Assembly (NCBI GenBank): GCA_019750915.1
Contig: JAIENY010000025.1
Location: forward strand, 1-62,483
DNA length: 62,483 nt
DNA from: Xanthobacteraceae bacterium
Lineage (GTDB): Bacteria > Pseudomonadota > Alphaproteobacteria > Rhizobiales > Xanthobacteraceae
Direction of reading: 5' to 3'
Under the pieces are notes generated by a model that did no database searches, was not told the DNA's origin, and saw only the letters and a list, made by a program, of their open reading frames with translations. Positions within the stretch are counted from its first letter, which is position 1, and each line of letters opens with the position of its first letter. Both the position numbers and the translations under genes were made by a program. Positions 8,822-18,327 of the stretch are shown here, in pieces.

Positions 8822-11800
8822 CTAACTCAGGTCAAGCGTCGGTTGCGGGCCCTCTGCGTCCAATGTCGAAGACGGAATTTCCATGATTGTTGCAGTTTCC
8901 GTCCACAGAAGCGCGCAACGCACGGTGCGATTCGCATAAAGTTTCCTCAGCACCGCGCGATAAAGCGCGAGCTGTTTGAGGTACGGCGAGGGAACATCAC
9001 TGATGCGATCGGGCGGCGCATGATTGGTCTTGTAATCGACGATCATAATCTCGCTTTCGCCGATCACCAGTCGATCGATCTGTCCCGAAACCAGCGCGAC
9101 GCCATCGCGTGTTTCGATCCGGCCAGCGATTGACACTTCGGCGCGGCTGTCCGGTCCGAACAGATTCGCGAATTCGGATGTTCCGATTAACGCGATCACC
9201 TGATCGGCAAGCCTTGTCTGTTCGTGTTCGTCGAAAATGTCGCCTGCGTTGCGCTGAAGAAATGTCGTTGCCGTAGCCTTGCGTTGGCTGGCCGCGACAT
9301 CCGGCAGCGACTGCAGCAGCCGGTGAATCAGCGAACCTCGCCTGATCGCCCTCATTCGCGCGATCTCGCCCTCGTTCGCCCCGAAGGCGCGGTGGGCCGC
9401 GTCATATCCGTCAGACGGGCGCAGGACCGCAGGTTGATGCGGTTCAGATCCCGCTTGCTGGTGCAGCCACTGCGGGAGCGGTTCGGCATCGGTTTGCGGA
9501 GGCGGCATCGCGTCGGTAGCGATACGCTCTACCTCGCCGTCGCGGGTGTATCGCCGGACATGGCCGAGAGTGGTATCGAACTCCTGCAGATGCAGGCCCG
9601 AATTCGTTAGGCCCTTTTGGATCAGGTCGTACCATGACAGCTCCCGCACGGAGCTGCGGTTGCCAGGCTGGCATCCGCCGACGACCAGGCGTTCGGCGGC
9701 GCGCGTCATCGCCACGTAAAGCAAGCGGCGATATTCGTCTTCGGTGTCCTGCTTCATCGCTCCGCGCGCGGCGGCGACGGCCGGATGATCATGATCTTTC
9801 TTTCCGGCCCAGATCACGATGTTGTTCGGCCCCGCATTGCCCTGCGGCACGCGGATCAGATTGAGCCGCTGAGTGTCGGCGGGCGATGTTGTGGTGTCGA
9901 CCAGGAACACCACCGAGGCTTCCAGCCCCTTCGATCCGTGAACAGTCATCACCCGAACCTCGTCGCGGGTGATTTCCATGTCGCGCTTAACCTCAGTGTC
10001 GGCAGCTCTCAGCCACGCCATGAAACCCTGCAGCGATGCGGGCGCCTTGCGCTCATAAGTCAGCGCCAGTTCAAGAAACTCATCCAGCGCGTCGTTCGCC
10101 TCAAGTCCAAGCCGCTTCAGGATCCGCGCCCGCCCCTGGTCGCCGCCGAGCAGCCACGCAAAGAACGCAAACGGAGTTGCTTGCGCGAACCGCTGCTCGC
10201 AGGCGTCGAGGCGCTCAAATGCATCCTTCAGCGTCGCATCGCGCTGCGCGTGATGTACGAACGCGTCGCGTAGCGTACCGGTCCGCAGGGGCGCGAACGA
10301 CAGAAGATCGTCATCAGTCAGGCCGAACAGCGGGGATTTAAGCGCCACCGCGAGCGCAAGGTCGTCATGCGGCTGCAGCAGCGCGTCCGCGAGATTCATC
10401 AGATCGATGACCGCGATGTGCTCGGTCAGTTTGAGCCGATCCGCGCCCGCGACCGGAATGCCCGCGCGCTTCAGCGATTGAATGACGGCGTCGAACACCT
10501 GCCCGCGCCGTCGCACCAGAATCAGGACGTCGCCATAGCGCAGCCGCCGCTGCTGCTCTGCTGTGCCGGTGACCGTGTGCTGTGTGATCAACGATTTGAT
10601 CTCGGCTTCGATTCGCCGCGCAAGTCTCACTTCGGGACTTGTCACCGAGACCGCATCGAATGGCGCGTCCCAGCCCTCGATTTCCTCGACGGACTGCGGC
10701 TCCTCGAGATTCCACAGATCGACAAGCGCCGGGGCCGCGTCACTGAGCGCCATATGCGGGGGCATCCCGCCCGCATCGGTGGTGACGCTGCGGAAGACGT
10801 CGGCTGATTGGAAGGTGCTCGACACCGCGCGCAAGACGCCTTCGCCGGAACGGAACGAATAGTTGAAATTGATCTTCTCGAAGGTCAGCGAGGCTGCCCT
10901 GAAGCGACGCTCAAGGACACCGCGGCGGTTGTCGAACTCGCGCGGCGCGGCGCCCTGGAACGAGAAGATCGACTGCTTCTCGTCCCCGACCGCGAACACC
11001 GTGCGCTTGATGCCGTCACGCGCGCCTTCGCCCGCGGGAAATTCCTCGATCAGCCGCTCGATAATATCCCACTGGCGTGGGCTGGTATCCTGCGCCTCAT
11101 CGATCAGCACGTGGTCGATGCCGCGATCGAGTTTGTAATGGACCCATCCGGCGCTGGCGGGCTGGGTCAAGAGCTCGTGCGTCTTGTCGATCAGGTCGTC
11201 ATAATCCAGCAGCCCGCGAGCGAGCTTCTCACGGCGATAGTTCGCCGATACGCCATTGGCGATCACAAGCAGCGCCTGTGTGCGGTCGCGCTGGATCACC
11301 GCGCGGCGTTTTCCGATCAGCGCGACGACGCGCGGCTGTTCCTGATCGAGCCTCGCGGCGAGGGAGCCCTGCGATTTCGCCAGCGGCTTCGTCATCAGCG
11401 TTTTACGCGGCGTTCCGGTGCCGGTCATGAACAGGCCCAGATATGCATCGACCTGTGCCGCGCCGGCTGTTGCCGCCGCGGCGCGCAGCCGTGTTCCCTG
11501 TTCTGCATCCGTGGATGAGCCGGTCTCAAAAGCCGCGGCGACGCTCAGCCATTCGCCGCGGGGCAGAAAAGGCCCATCGACGATTTCGTTTTCGACGTCG
11601 ATGAGGCTTGTCTGCGGATCGATCCCGAACGTGCGGCAGACCTGCGCCATTGCCGTGGCCACGCTTCCGGCTTCGTCCGACCACGCCATGAAGTGATCGC
11701 GGCTGAGGCACGCCTCGCGCACGACGTCCTTGAACGTGACATCCGCGGCGTAGGTCATCGCCACGTCAAGCGCGTGGCCGATCGCGCTGTTCGGGGCGCG

Positions 11801-12319
11801 GGCCGCGTCGAGCAGCACAGAGAGGTTGGCGCGCTCCATCATGTCGTTCTGATCGCGGTCATCCAGAACTGCAAAGTGCGCGGGCACATTTGACTCGAAC
11901 GGAAACTGCTGCAGCAGCCGGGTGCAAAGCGCGTGAATGGTTTGCACTTTCAGGCCGCCCGGCGTTTCCAGTGCACAGGCGAACAGTGTGCGCGCGCGTC
12001 GCCGCGCTTTCGCATCGGCGACCGTCGCGCCAACCGCGTGGATTGCGGTACCCAGTTCATCATCGCTCAGCGTCACCCAGCGCCCCAGCGTGGTGAAAAC
12101 GCGCTCGGCCATGTTGGCCGCGGCAGCCTTGGTAAAAGTGATGCAGAGGATCTTTTCAGGCGGCACGCCGTTCAACAGCAAGCGAATGACGCGGTTAACC
12201 AGTACATGAGTTTTGCCGGATCCGGCGTTGGCCGCGACGAATACCGAGCTGTCTGGATCTGACGCGCGGGTCTGCGCCTCGCGCACCGCATCGGGAATGT
12301 TCGAGCGTGGGGCGCTCAT
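8822..12319 (-). CDS. addA: Double-strand break repair helicase-nuclease AddA
   Basis: AddA is the UvrD-like helicase and nuclease subunit of AddAB, the alphaproteobacterial counterpart of RecBCD that resects double-strand breaks for RecA. The 1165-residue protein has Walker A NAGSGKT at residues 31-37, motif II VLIDEAQDTSPRQWD, motif III GDEKQSIFSFQGA, motif V RVMTVHGSKGLE and motif VI RLLYVAMTRAAERL. A C-terminal PD-(D/E)XK nuclease carries MIVDYKTN. The ATG at 12319 overlaps the addB stop by four bases. Confidence 0.96.
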   Translation of the reverse strand: MSAPRSNIPDAVREAQTRASDPDSSVFVAANAGSGKTHVLVNRVIRLLLNGVPPEKILCITFTKAAAANMAERVFTTLGRWVTLSDDELGTAIHAVGATVADAKARRRARTLFACALETPGGLKVQTIHALCTRLLQQFPFESNVPAHFAVLDDRDQNDMMERANLSVLLDAARAPNSAIGHALDVAMTYAADVTFKDVVREACLSRDHFMAWSDEAGSVATAMAQVCRTFGIDPQTSLIDVENEIVDGPFLPRGEWLSVAAAFETGSSTDAEQGTRLRAAAATAGAAQVDAYLGLFMTGTGTPRKTLMTKPLAKSQGSLAARLDQEQPRVVALIGKRRAVIQRDRTQALLVIANGVSANYRREKLARGLLDYDDLIDKTHELLTQPASAGWVHYKLDRGIDHVLIDEAQDTSPRQWDIIERLIEEFPAGEGARDGIKRTVFAVGDEKQSIFSFQGAAPREFDNRRGVLERRFRAASLTFEKINFNYSFRSGEGVLRAVSSTFQSADVFRSVTTDAGGMPPHMALSDAAPALVDLWNLEEPQSVEEIEGWDAPFDAVSVTSPEVRLARRIEAEIKSLITQHTVTGTAEQQRRLRYGDVLILVRRRGQVFDAVIQSLKRAGIPVAGADRLKLTEHIAVIDLMNLADALLQPHDDLALAVALKSPLFGLTDDDLLSFAPLRTGTLRDAFVHHAQRDATLKDAFERLDACEQRFAQATPFAFFAWLLGGDQGRARILKRLGLEANDALDEFLELALTYERKAPASLQGFMAWLRAADTEVKRDMEITRDEVRVMTVHGSKGLEASVVFLVDTTTSPADTQRLNLIRVPQGNAGPNNIVIWAGKKDHDHPAVAAARGAMKQDTEDEYRRLLYVAMTRAAERLVVGGCQPGNRSSVRELSWYDLIQKGLTNSGLHLQEFDTTLGHVRRYTRDGEVERIATDAMPPPQTDAEPLPQWLHQQAGSEPHQPAVLRPSDGYDAAHRAFGANEGEIARMRAIRRGSLIHRLLQSLPDVAASQRKATATTFLQRNAGDIFDEHEQTRLADQVIALIGTSEFANLFGPDSRAEVSIAGRIETRDGVALVSGQIDRLVIGESEIMIVDYKTNHAPPDRISDVPSPYLKQLALYRAVLRKLYANRTVRCALLWTETATIMEIPSSTLDAEGPQPTLDLS

Positions 12320-15300
12320 TCGCTCGCTCCGCGGAGCTTGCCGGCCGCCGACCACTCCTTGATGCGGGCGAGATCGTCGTAAGTGCCATATCGCGTGGAC
12401 CACATCGCCAGATCAAGTGAGGTATAAGCCTGCTGTTCGCTCTCAAACCGGCGGATCAGCGTTTTTAGCTTGGCGAGCGCCTCGTCGGCAGCGTCGTCCG
12501 GCCATTGCGGCGGGTCGCTGCGGTCGCGGCGGAGCTCCAGGATTTTTTGTTCACCTGGCGGATTGTTGCCGCTGAGACGGACATAAACCAGTTCGCTCAC
12601 CGAGGAATGTTTCGGAATCGTCTTGAATCCGCCGCCGCGCAGGATCGCGGCTTCCAGCGTCAGTTGCGGCGACAGACCGAGCCGGACCTGTTTGCCGGTC
12701 GGCGGATTGCCGGTCTTATAGTCCACGAGTGCATAGGTCAGGTCGGTGCGACGTTCGATGCGGTCGGCGCGGGCGGTGAGAATAAATTCGCGGCCACCCT
12801 CGAGCGGAATCGAAAGCCGTCCCGATAGCTCGGCATCGATGCCAACGACGTTGTTGCGGCGTTCGGATTCCCAACCCGCGAACCAGCCCGAAATCCGCAG
12901 AAAGCGTGGCCACCACAGCGCGCGGGCCTCGGGATGCTCGATTAGCGCGGCGAAGTGCTTTTCTCCAAATCTGCGCAGTTCGCCCGCGGTATCGGGCGGT
13001 AAAGCGTGCGGGTAGGTTTGCGTGAATTCGCCCAGCGCCTCGTGGATCGCAGAGCCGCGATCCGCGACAGAAAGCGGCATGTCCACCGGATCGAGTGGCG
13101 CAAGCTTGAGGATGTGCCTGGCGTAAATCGTATAGGGATCACGCAGCCAGTCCTCGATCTCGGTGACCGACAGCCGCAGCGGCCGTAGCGCGATTCCCGG
13201 CTTGGGTGCGGGCTGTTCGGCTGGCTCGACGGCCGTAGGCTGGTCGAGTGCTTCGGCATAGCGGACATATCGCGCACCGCGTGCGCTTGCGTCATGCCAG
13301 CGCTGTGTGCCGACGACCGCCTCAAGCCGATGCAGGAAGCGCGAGGCAACGGCGGGAGCGCCGCCCGTCTTCGCGGCATGAGTGAGCATGATATCGCGGG
13401 TGCCGAGAAGCTGCGCGAAGTCATGTGCGGTGAGGCCGATGCGGCGCTCGGGCAGATCAAGGCCAAGCTGATGGCGCATCGGGCGGCTGAGCCACGGATC
13501 GATCCGCGGCGCCGGCGGCCACACGCCTTCGACCAGCCCGCCCAGAATGACGCGATCGGATTGTGTCAGCCGGGCTTCGAGCAGGCCGTAGATGCGCAGG
13601 TGCGCATCTGCGTTTTGGGGACGGCGCACCACGCGATCGCCGAACGCGGTCGCAAACATGTCGGGATATTCGCTGAGCGCCAGCGTCAGTCCGGTGTCGC
13701 CGACCTGCGCGAGTTCGTCGAAGGCCGTAAGCAATTGCTGCCCGTCCGTGCCGTTGAATGCGGCGACGTCGCCGATATCGTCGACGGAAAGTGCCGTGAT
13801 GACGGCGCGATGAATTGCGGCGACTGCCGCAACGTCGTGGGCGCCGGTCGAAAGTTTCTCGAGCGGCATCATTGCTTCGCCAAGAGCTGCGAGCAGATGA
13901 TCGATGGCGTCAAGGTGCTGAGGATCGATTTTTGCGCGCGGCTCGGCGCGATGAATTGCGGAGGGTTCTCCACGGCTGAGCTTTTGCAATTCGGCGCGAA
14001 AGCGAGCGAATTCCGAGCGCAGGCCGTTGCACCCCGCAGCGGGACGCGATCCGCGCAGCAATGCGAGCTCGAGACAGGCAATGACATGCCGGTACTCCGC
14101 GGGAGCTCTGCCGAGGCGAAACAGCGGATGCTTCAGCAACGCAAGCAGCGAAGGGGGCGCCAGTCCGCTCGCGGCGGCCTCGATCGCAAGGCGCGCGAAG
14201 ATGCCCGCGGGTGTTTCCATCAGTCCGTCGCCGCCCGAATCGTCAAAGGACAAATCCCATCGCCCCAACGCAGCCATTACCCGGCGTGCCAGCCCGCGGT
14301 CCGGCGTCACCAGCGCGGCCGTCTTGTTCTCTGCGCGCGCCTCGCGCATGGCGACAGCGATCGCCAGAGCCTCCATTTCCGGATTCGCCGCTTCGATCAC
14401 GCAGAGATCGCGCACGGCGTTCGCGATCTCCAATTGGACCTGCGGCTCGCTCAATCGCTGCTGCCAGCGTGCGGTTTCGCTTGCGGGCCGCATCGCTTCG
14501 GAGGCCAGCAATTCACGGCCGCCGTCAGGTTTCGTGAGCGGCTGAATATCTGCGCGTTTCAGATTGAGCCGTAACAGCAAGCCGTGGAGAGCGTATTGCG
14601 GATGGCTTGGGAGCGGAGGTTCGACAAACGCGCCCAGCGCATCGCGGATGCCGCCGATGGTGCGCCAGGCCTCGTCGTCGAGGTCGGTGTCGAGTCCCGG
14701 CAGCACAACGGCGCCATGCGGCAGTTGCGCGACCGCGTGGAGGAATTTCGCCGTCGATGGCATCGAGCCAGTCGAACCAGCGGCGATAACCGGGCCTGGA
14801 TGATGGATCAGGCGCGCGGCTTCGGCCTCGATCAACCTGTCTCGCCGCAGCATCGGTTCGATCCGGTCGATCTCACGCAAGAAGGACGGCCAGGTGTCTT
14901 TGGCGATTTTCAGAAAGTCGAGCGTGAGCTTCCAGTAATGGTCGTGCGCATCGGGCACCAGCGTATCGAGCGCGCTCCAGTCGACGCCGCGCGTCGTGAT
15001 GTCGTCGATCAGCCGTGCCAGATCGTCGGCCAGCGCCAATGTCGAGGCCGGTGCGCCGGTCACGAGCGGCGCAGAGGCGCCCTCGGCGGGCTGAAGCCGC
15101 CGCGCCCACGCGCTGACCAGTCGCGCGAGCACCAGACGGCGCTGCAATCCCCCAAGCGCGGGCGGAATGTCAAGCGACGGTAAATCCAGCGTCGCCTGCG
15201 CGAAGGCGAGCTCGTCTTCATCCACATCGCCAAGCGCGACGATGCGCGGCAACAACACCGCCTCGCTTGCCATGACGTCGAGAAAAATCTCCCGCGCCAT

Positions 15301-15456
15301 GCGGCACGCGCGCTGTGTCGGCAGGTAGAGGGTCGCGGAGGGGAGACGGTCGGGATGGCGGCGAGCTTCGAAACCATCGATGAGCCGGCCGTCGATCAGC
15401 GCGGTGATCACGGCGTGCAGAAACGGTTCGGAAGCGGGAACATTGAAGACGCGCAT
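12316..15456 (-). CDS. addB: Double-strand break repair protein AddB
   Basis: AddB is the second subunit of AddAB: an inactivated helicase fold with its own nuclease. The protein has 1046 residues. The N-terminus reads MRVFNVPASEPFLHAVI, and no intact Walker A motif is seen, as expected for the alphaproteobacterial AddB. The C-terminal third carries a PD-(D/E)XK nuclease with RADRIERR and LVDYKTGNPP. The open frame extends upstream to 15642, but the ATG at 15456 matches the start of the conserved region. Translation is coupled to addA. Confidence 0.94.
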   Translation of the reverse strand: MRVFNVPASEPFLHAVITALIDGRLIDGFEARRHPDRLPSATLYLPTQRACRMAREIFLDVMASEAVLLPRIVALGDVDEDELAFAQATLDLPSLDIPPALGGLQRRLVLARLVSAWARRLQPAEGASAPLVTGAPASTLALADDLARLIDDITTRGVDWSALDTLVPDAHDHYWKLTLDFLKIAKDTWPSFLREIDRIEPMLRRDRLIEAEAARLIHHPGPVIAAGSTGSMPSTAKFLHAVAQLPHGAVVLPGLDTDLDDEAWRTIGGIRDALGAFVEPPLPSHPQYALHGLLLRLNLKRADIQPLTKPDGGRELLASEAMRPASETARWQQRLSEPQVQLEIANAVRDLCVIEAANPEMEALAIAVAMREARAENKTAALVTPDRGLARRVMAALGRWDLSFDDSGGDGLMETPAGIFARLAIEAAASGLAPPSLLALLKHPLFRLGRAPAEYRHVIACLELALLRGSRPAAGCNGLRSEFARFRAELQKLSRGEPSAIHRAEPRAKIDPQHLDAIDHLLAALGEAMMPLEKLSTGAHDVAAVAAIHRAVITALSVDDIGDVAAFNGTDGQQLLTAFDELAQVGDTGLTLALSEYPDMFATAFGDRVVRRPQNADAHLRIYGLLEARLTQSDRVILGGLVEGVWPPAPRIDPWLSRPMRHQLGLDLPERRIGLTAHDFAQLLGTRDIMLTHAAKTGGAPAVASRFLHRLEAVVGTQRWHDASARGARYVRYAEALDQPTAVEPAEQPAPKPGIALRPLRLSVTEIEDWLRDPYTIYARHILKLAPLDPVDMPLSVADRGSAIHEALGEFTQTYPHALPPDTAGELRRFGEKHFAALIEHPEARALWWPRFLRISGWFAGWESERRNNVVGIDAELSGRLSIPLEGGREFILTARADRIERRTDLTYALVDYKTGNPPTGKQVRLGLSPQLTLEAAILRGGGFKTIPKHSSVSELVYVRLSGNNPPGEQKILELRRDRSDPPQWPDDAADEALAKLKTLIRRFESEQQAYTSLDLAMWSTRYGTYDDLARIKEWSAAGKLRGASE

Positions 15457-15532
15457 GGCCCGCCGATGTTTAGGCGAGTCCTTTGGCTTGTGCCAAGACT
15501 TATCGAGCCGGGATAGCTCCGGCGAGGTGAAT

Positions 15533-16255
15533 TTAGGCGACGCTCGCCAGAAATGCTTCTTCCGCCGCGCCCACCGCGGTGGGGGTGCCGACATGCATCC
15601 ACACGCCTTCAAGGCGAAGTCCGAACAGCCGCTCCTGTTCATTGGCCTCGTCGAACAGGCGGGTCAGCGAGAACTCGCCCCGCGGCGCGTCCCTGAAGAT
15701 CGCCGGCGACATGATCGCGACGCCGGCATAGACGAACGGCACCACCTGGTGCTCCTTGCGCTTGCGCAGCTGTCCGTCGGTCAGCATCGCGTAATCGCCC
15801 GCGCCCTCATAGCCGATGCTTTGCGCGGTTGGCGCCATCAGAAGCAGGATGTCCATGCGTTCAGGATCGAATGCATCCGCCAGCCGTCTGAGATTTGGCG
15901 TTACGCTGTCGATCCACATCGTATCGGCATTCAGGTGAAAGAACGGCTCATTGCCCAGTTGCGGCAGGGCCTTGACCACCGCGCCACCGGTGCCGAGCAC
16001 TTCGTTGCGCTCATCGGAGATGACGACCTTCGGCCGTGCGCGATTTGCGACGTGCGCGATGATCTGCTCGCCGAGATAGCGGACATTGACTACGGCAGTT
16101 TCAACATTCGCATCCGCGAGACGGTCCAGCACATGGTCGAGCAGCGGTTTGCCCGCGACCTCGATCAGAGGTTTTGGCGTGTGTTCGGTCAGCGGCCGCA
16201 TGCGCAGGCCAAGGCCGGCAGCGAGGACCATGGCGGTGTGAGGCTGGACTGGCAT
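15533..16255 (-). CDS. murU: Nucleotidyltransferase, probable N-acetylmuramate-1-phosphate uridylyltransferase MurU
   Basis: MurU makes UDP-MurNAc from MurNAc-1-phosphate and UTP in the peptidoglycan recycling route that bypasses de novo synthesis. The roughly 240-residue Rossmann-like protein starts with the sugar-nucleotidyltransferase signature MVLAAGLGLRMRPLT and KPLIEVAGKPLLDHVL. It contains GTGGAVVKAL and LNADTMW, which includes the metal-binding Asp. The ATG at 16255 is chosen; the upstream in-frame candidate (16300) is a GTG. The MurU assignment rests on the nearby AmgK domain (see 16798-18327), its partner enzyme. A generic mannose-1-phosphate guanylyltransferase is the alternative. 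Confidence 0.8.
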   Translation of the reverse strand: MPVQPHTAMVLAAGLGLRMRPLTEHTPKPLIEVAGKPLLDHVLDRLADANVETAVVNVRYLGEQIIAHVANRARPKVVISDERNEVLGTGGAVVKALPQLGNEPFFHLNADTMWIDSVTPNLRRLADAFDPERMDILLLMAPTAQSIGYEGAGDYAMLTDGQLRKRKEHQVVPFVYAGVAIMSPAIFRDAPRGEFSLTRLFDEANEQERLFGLRLEGVWMHVGTPTAVGAAEEAFLASVA

Positions 16256-16369
16256 GTCTTTCTCGAGCGATTCGCCGTTCACGGGAAACCATTCTACCAC
16301 CCGCGGCGAGGAAGCGGCAGTCGATCCGCTCTAATGATGTTCCGTGACAGGATTGCGACTCGGAAACCG

Positions 16370-16693
16370 TCAGACTTCGACGACCTGAGATGAGGATTTG
16401 CGTCCGGCAGGGCGTTTTCGGTTGTCCTGTTTCAGGAACTGCACCCCGATCTGCTCACCGTTCACCCAGGAAAGTTCGCAGCGGCGATACGCGAGTCCGG
16501 TCGATGACAGCAGCAGGAAAAACTCCTTGAGGCCAAGGTTCTCGACCGATCCCTGCACGGTCAGCTTTGCGCCAACCTCGGAGATGTCCTCGATCAGGCA
16601 ACTCCGGCGCCAAGTTCCGTCGATGCCCATCATATGAGCTGCAAAGCCTCGCTCAAAAATGACCCGCTCACCCTTTTGTCGCTCAGCCGCCAT
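16370..16693 (-). CDS. PilZ-domain protein
   Basis: A 107-residue single-domain protein with a PilZ-like beta barrel. It carries the second signature motif of the family, DISEVGAKL (DxSxxG). The first motif is atypical: arginines are at positions 10 and 15 (RVIFER), one residue further apart than the usual RxxxR. Cyclic-di-GMP binding is therefore uncertain. The gene has its own flanking gaps (114 bases after, 104 before) and stands between murU and tsaE-amgK, genes that might otherwise form one unit. Confidence 0.75.
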   Translation of the reverse strand: MAAERQKGERVIFERGFAAHMMGIDGTWRRSCLIEDISEVGAKLTVQGSVENLGLKEFFLLLSSTGLAYRRCELSWVNGEQIGVQFLKQDNRKRPAGRKSSSQVVEV

Positions 16694-16797
16694 GAGGCAC
16701 CCTAATTGTCTGTTTCCCCGAAATGACGGCTTTTTGACGCGCGATCATTTGTGAGAACGTACCGACGATCCGGCTAACAGGCAGTAAACTCCCAGAC

Positions 16798-18327
16798 TTA
16801 AATACCGTCGACAGGCGGAGGCACGTTGGCCTGAAACCATTCCCGGACGGAGGCAAGGGAGGGATGGGCGAAGGCGCGCTGCAGGTATTCCCAGATTCTG
16901 GGCTGATGCCGCAGATATTGCGGCTTGCCGTCCCTGCGGTTCAGCCGGGCGAAGGTGCCAAGCAGGCGCGTGTTCCGTTGCGCCGACATGATCGCATATT
17001 GTTCGACAAACCCCGCCGCGTCGAAGGCTGGACTGTTGGCGCGGCGCCTGGCGACATAGCGCGTCAGCATCGGGATTTCGATCGCATCGGGGACATCGAC
17101 ACGGGCGTCCTGCAGCAGCGAAACGAGATCGTAAGACGCAGGGCCCATCACGGTGTCCTGAAAGTCGAGGATCCCGACCTTGCCGACGTCCTTTCGTGTG
17201 GAGAGCCAGATCAGGTTCGGCGAGTGGAAGTCGCGCAGCATCCAGGTTGGGCGCTGGCTTGCAAGTTTACCGAGCAGGTCGTTCCAGATCAGGATGAAAT
17301 CGGCGTGGGCCATGCCGCTCAGCGTCACGCCGCGGTCAGGCAGATACCATTCGAGCATCAGCCCGACCTCCACCATCATCGCATCGAGGTCGAACGCGGG
17401 AATCCGGTAATTGACTTTCGGCGCCAGCGGGATGCTCTCGGGCAAATCCTCGACATGAAGCTCGGCGAGCATATCGACTGCGGCCTGATACCGGTCCAGG
17501 ATCGGGGTGGGGGGATTGCCCTGCACGAACGTCGCCGACCCCAAATCTTCAAGGATCAGAAATCCGGCGTCGAGATCGGCGTGATAGACAGCGGGCGCCG
17601 AGAAACCGTGTTGCCGCAGGCCATTGGCGATGGCGACAAACGGCCTGACGTCTTCGGCCAGATGGACCGCGCTGCTGTAGGACTTGCCGCTGTAGATCGC
17701 CGGCCCGTCCGGCCGCTGCGGTGAATTCATCAGAATGGTGGAGCCTTGGTCGCCGATCAGCCGGGCGTAGGAGCGGATCGAGGCATCGCCGGCCATCCGT
17801 TGACGGGTCGAATGGGCGTGCCCCGCCAGGTTGAGAAAACGGCGCAGGGCAATCAGGCGCGCCACTTTTTCGCGGAGGGCGCCGAAGCCGGTGATCTGCG
17901 CCGCCCGCGCGGCCGATCCCAGCGACGGGCGGTGACTGAAGGCGATGTCGATCCGGCTTTCGGGCAGCGCCTCCGGCGCGCGTTCGGGCCATTCGATCAG
18001 CGCCAGCGTACCGTCGGGCAGCGGCGAGAGGCCGATTTCCTCAAGTTCGCCCGGATCGTTGATGCGATAAAGATCGACGTGGATGACCGGGAAGGCCGGA
18101 AGATCGTAGGTCTGCGCCAGGGTGAAGGTGGGGCTTGGGACTTCGTAATTCTCGTCGCTGGCCAGATAGCGGATGAACGCTCTTGCCGCGGTGGTCTTGC
18201 CCGCGCCGAGATCGCCCGACAGGGTGATGACGTCGTTCGGGCCGCACAGCAGCGCAAGATCGGCCATCAGCTGCGCTGTGGCGTTTTCGCTGGGAAGTGC
18301 AACCGAGAAAGTCGAGGGCTCGTTCAT
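16798..18327 (-). CDS. TsaE-AmgK fusion: tRNA t6A-modification ATPase plus aminoglycoside-phosphotransferase-like sugar kinase
   Basis: A single 509-residue reading frame joins two proteins. Residues 1 to about 155 are TsaE, the ATPase of the threonylcarbamoyl-adenosine tRNA complex: Walker A GDLGAGKT at 38-45, PSPTFTLAQTY at 64-74, HVDLYRI at 83-89. Residues from about 160 to 509 are a choline/aminoglycoside-kinase fold of the AmgK type, which phosphorylates MurNAc and GlcNAc at the anomeric position. Its catalytic segment is LRDFHSPN (364-371) and its metal-binding segment is LDFQD (387-391). The ATG overlaps the divL stop by four bases. No stop codon or frameshift lies between the domains. 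Confidence 0.9.
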   Translation of the reverse strand: MNEPSTFSVALPSENATAQLMADLALLCGPNDVITLSGDLGAGKTTAARAFIRYLASDENYEVPSPTFTLAQTYDLPAFPVIHVDLYRINDPGELEEIGLSPLPDGTLALIEWPERAPEALPESRIDIAFSHRPSLGSAARAAQITGFGALREKVARLIALRRFLNLAGHAHSTRQRMAGDASIRSYARLIGDQGSTILMNSPQRPDGPAIYSGKSYSSAVHLAEDVRPFVAIANGLRQHGFSAPAVYHADLDAGFLILEDLGSATFVQGNPPTPILDRYQAAVDMLAELHVEDLPESIPLAPKVNYRIPAFDLDAMMVEVGLMLEWYLPDRGVTLSGMAHADFILIWNDLLGKLASQRPTWMLRDFHSPNLIWLSTRKDVGKVGILDFQDTVMGPASYDLVSLLQDARVDVPDAIEIPMLTRYVARRRANSPAFDAAGFVEQYAIMSAQRNTRLLGTFARLNRRDGKPQYLRHQPRIWEYLQRAFAHPSLASVREWFQANVPPPVDGI

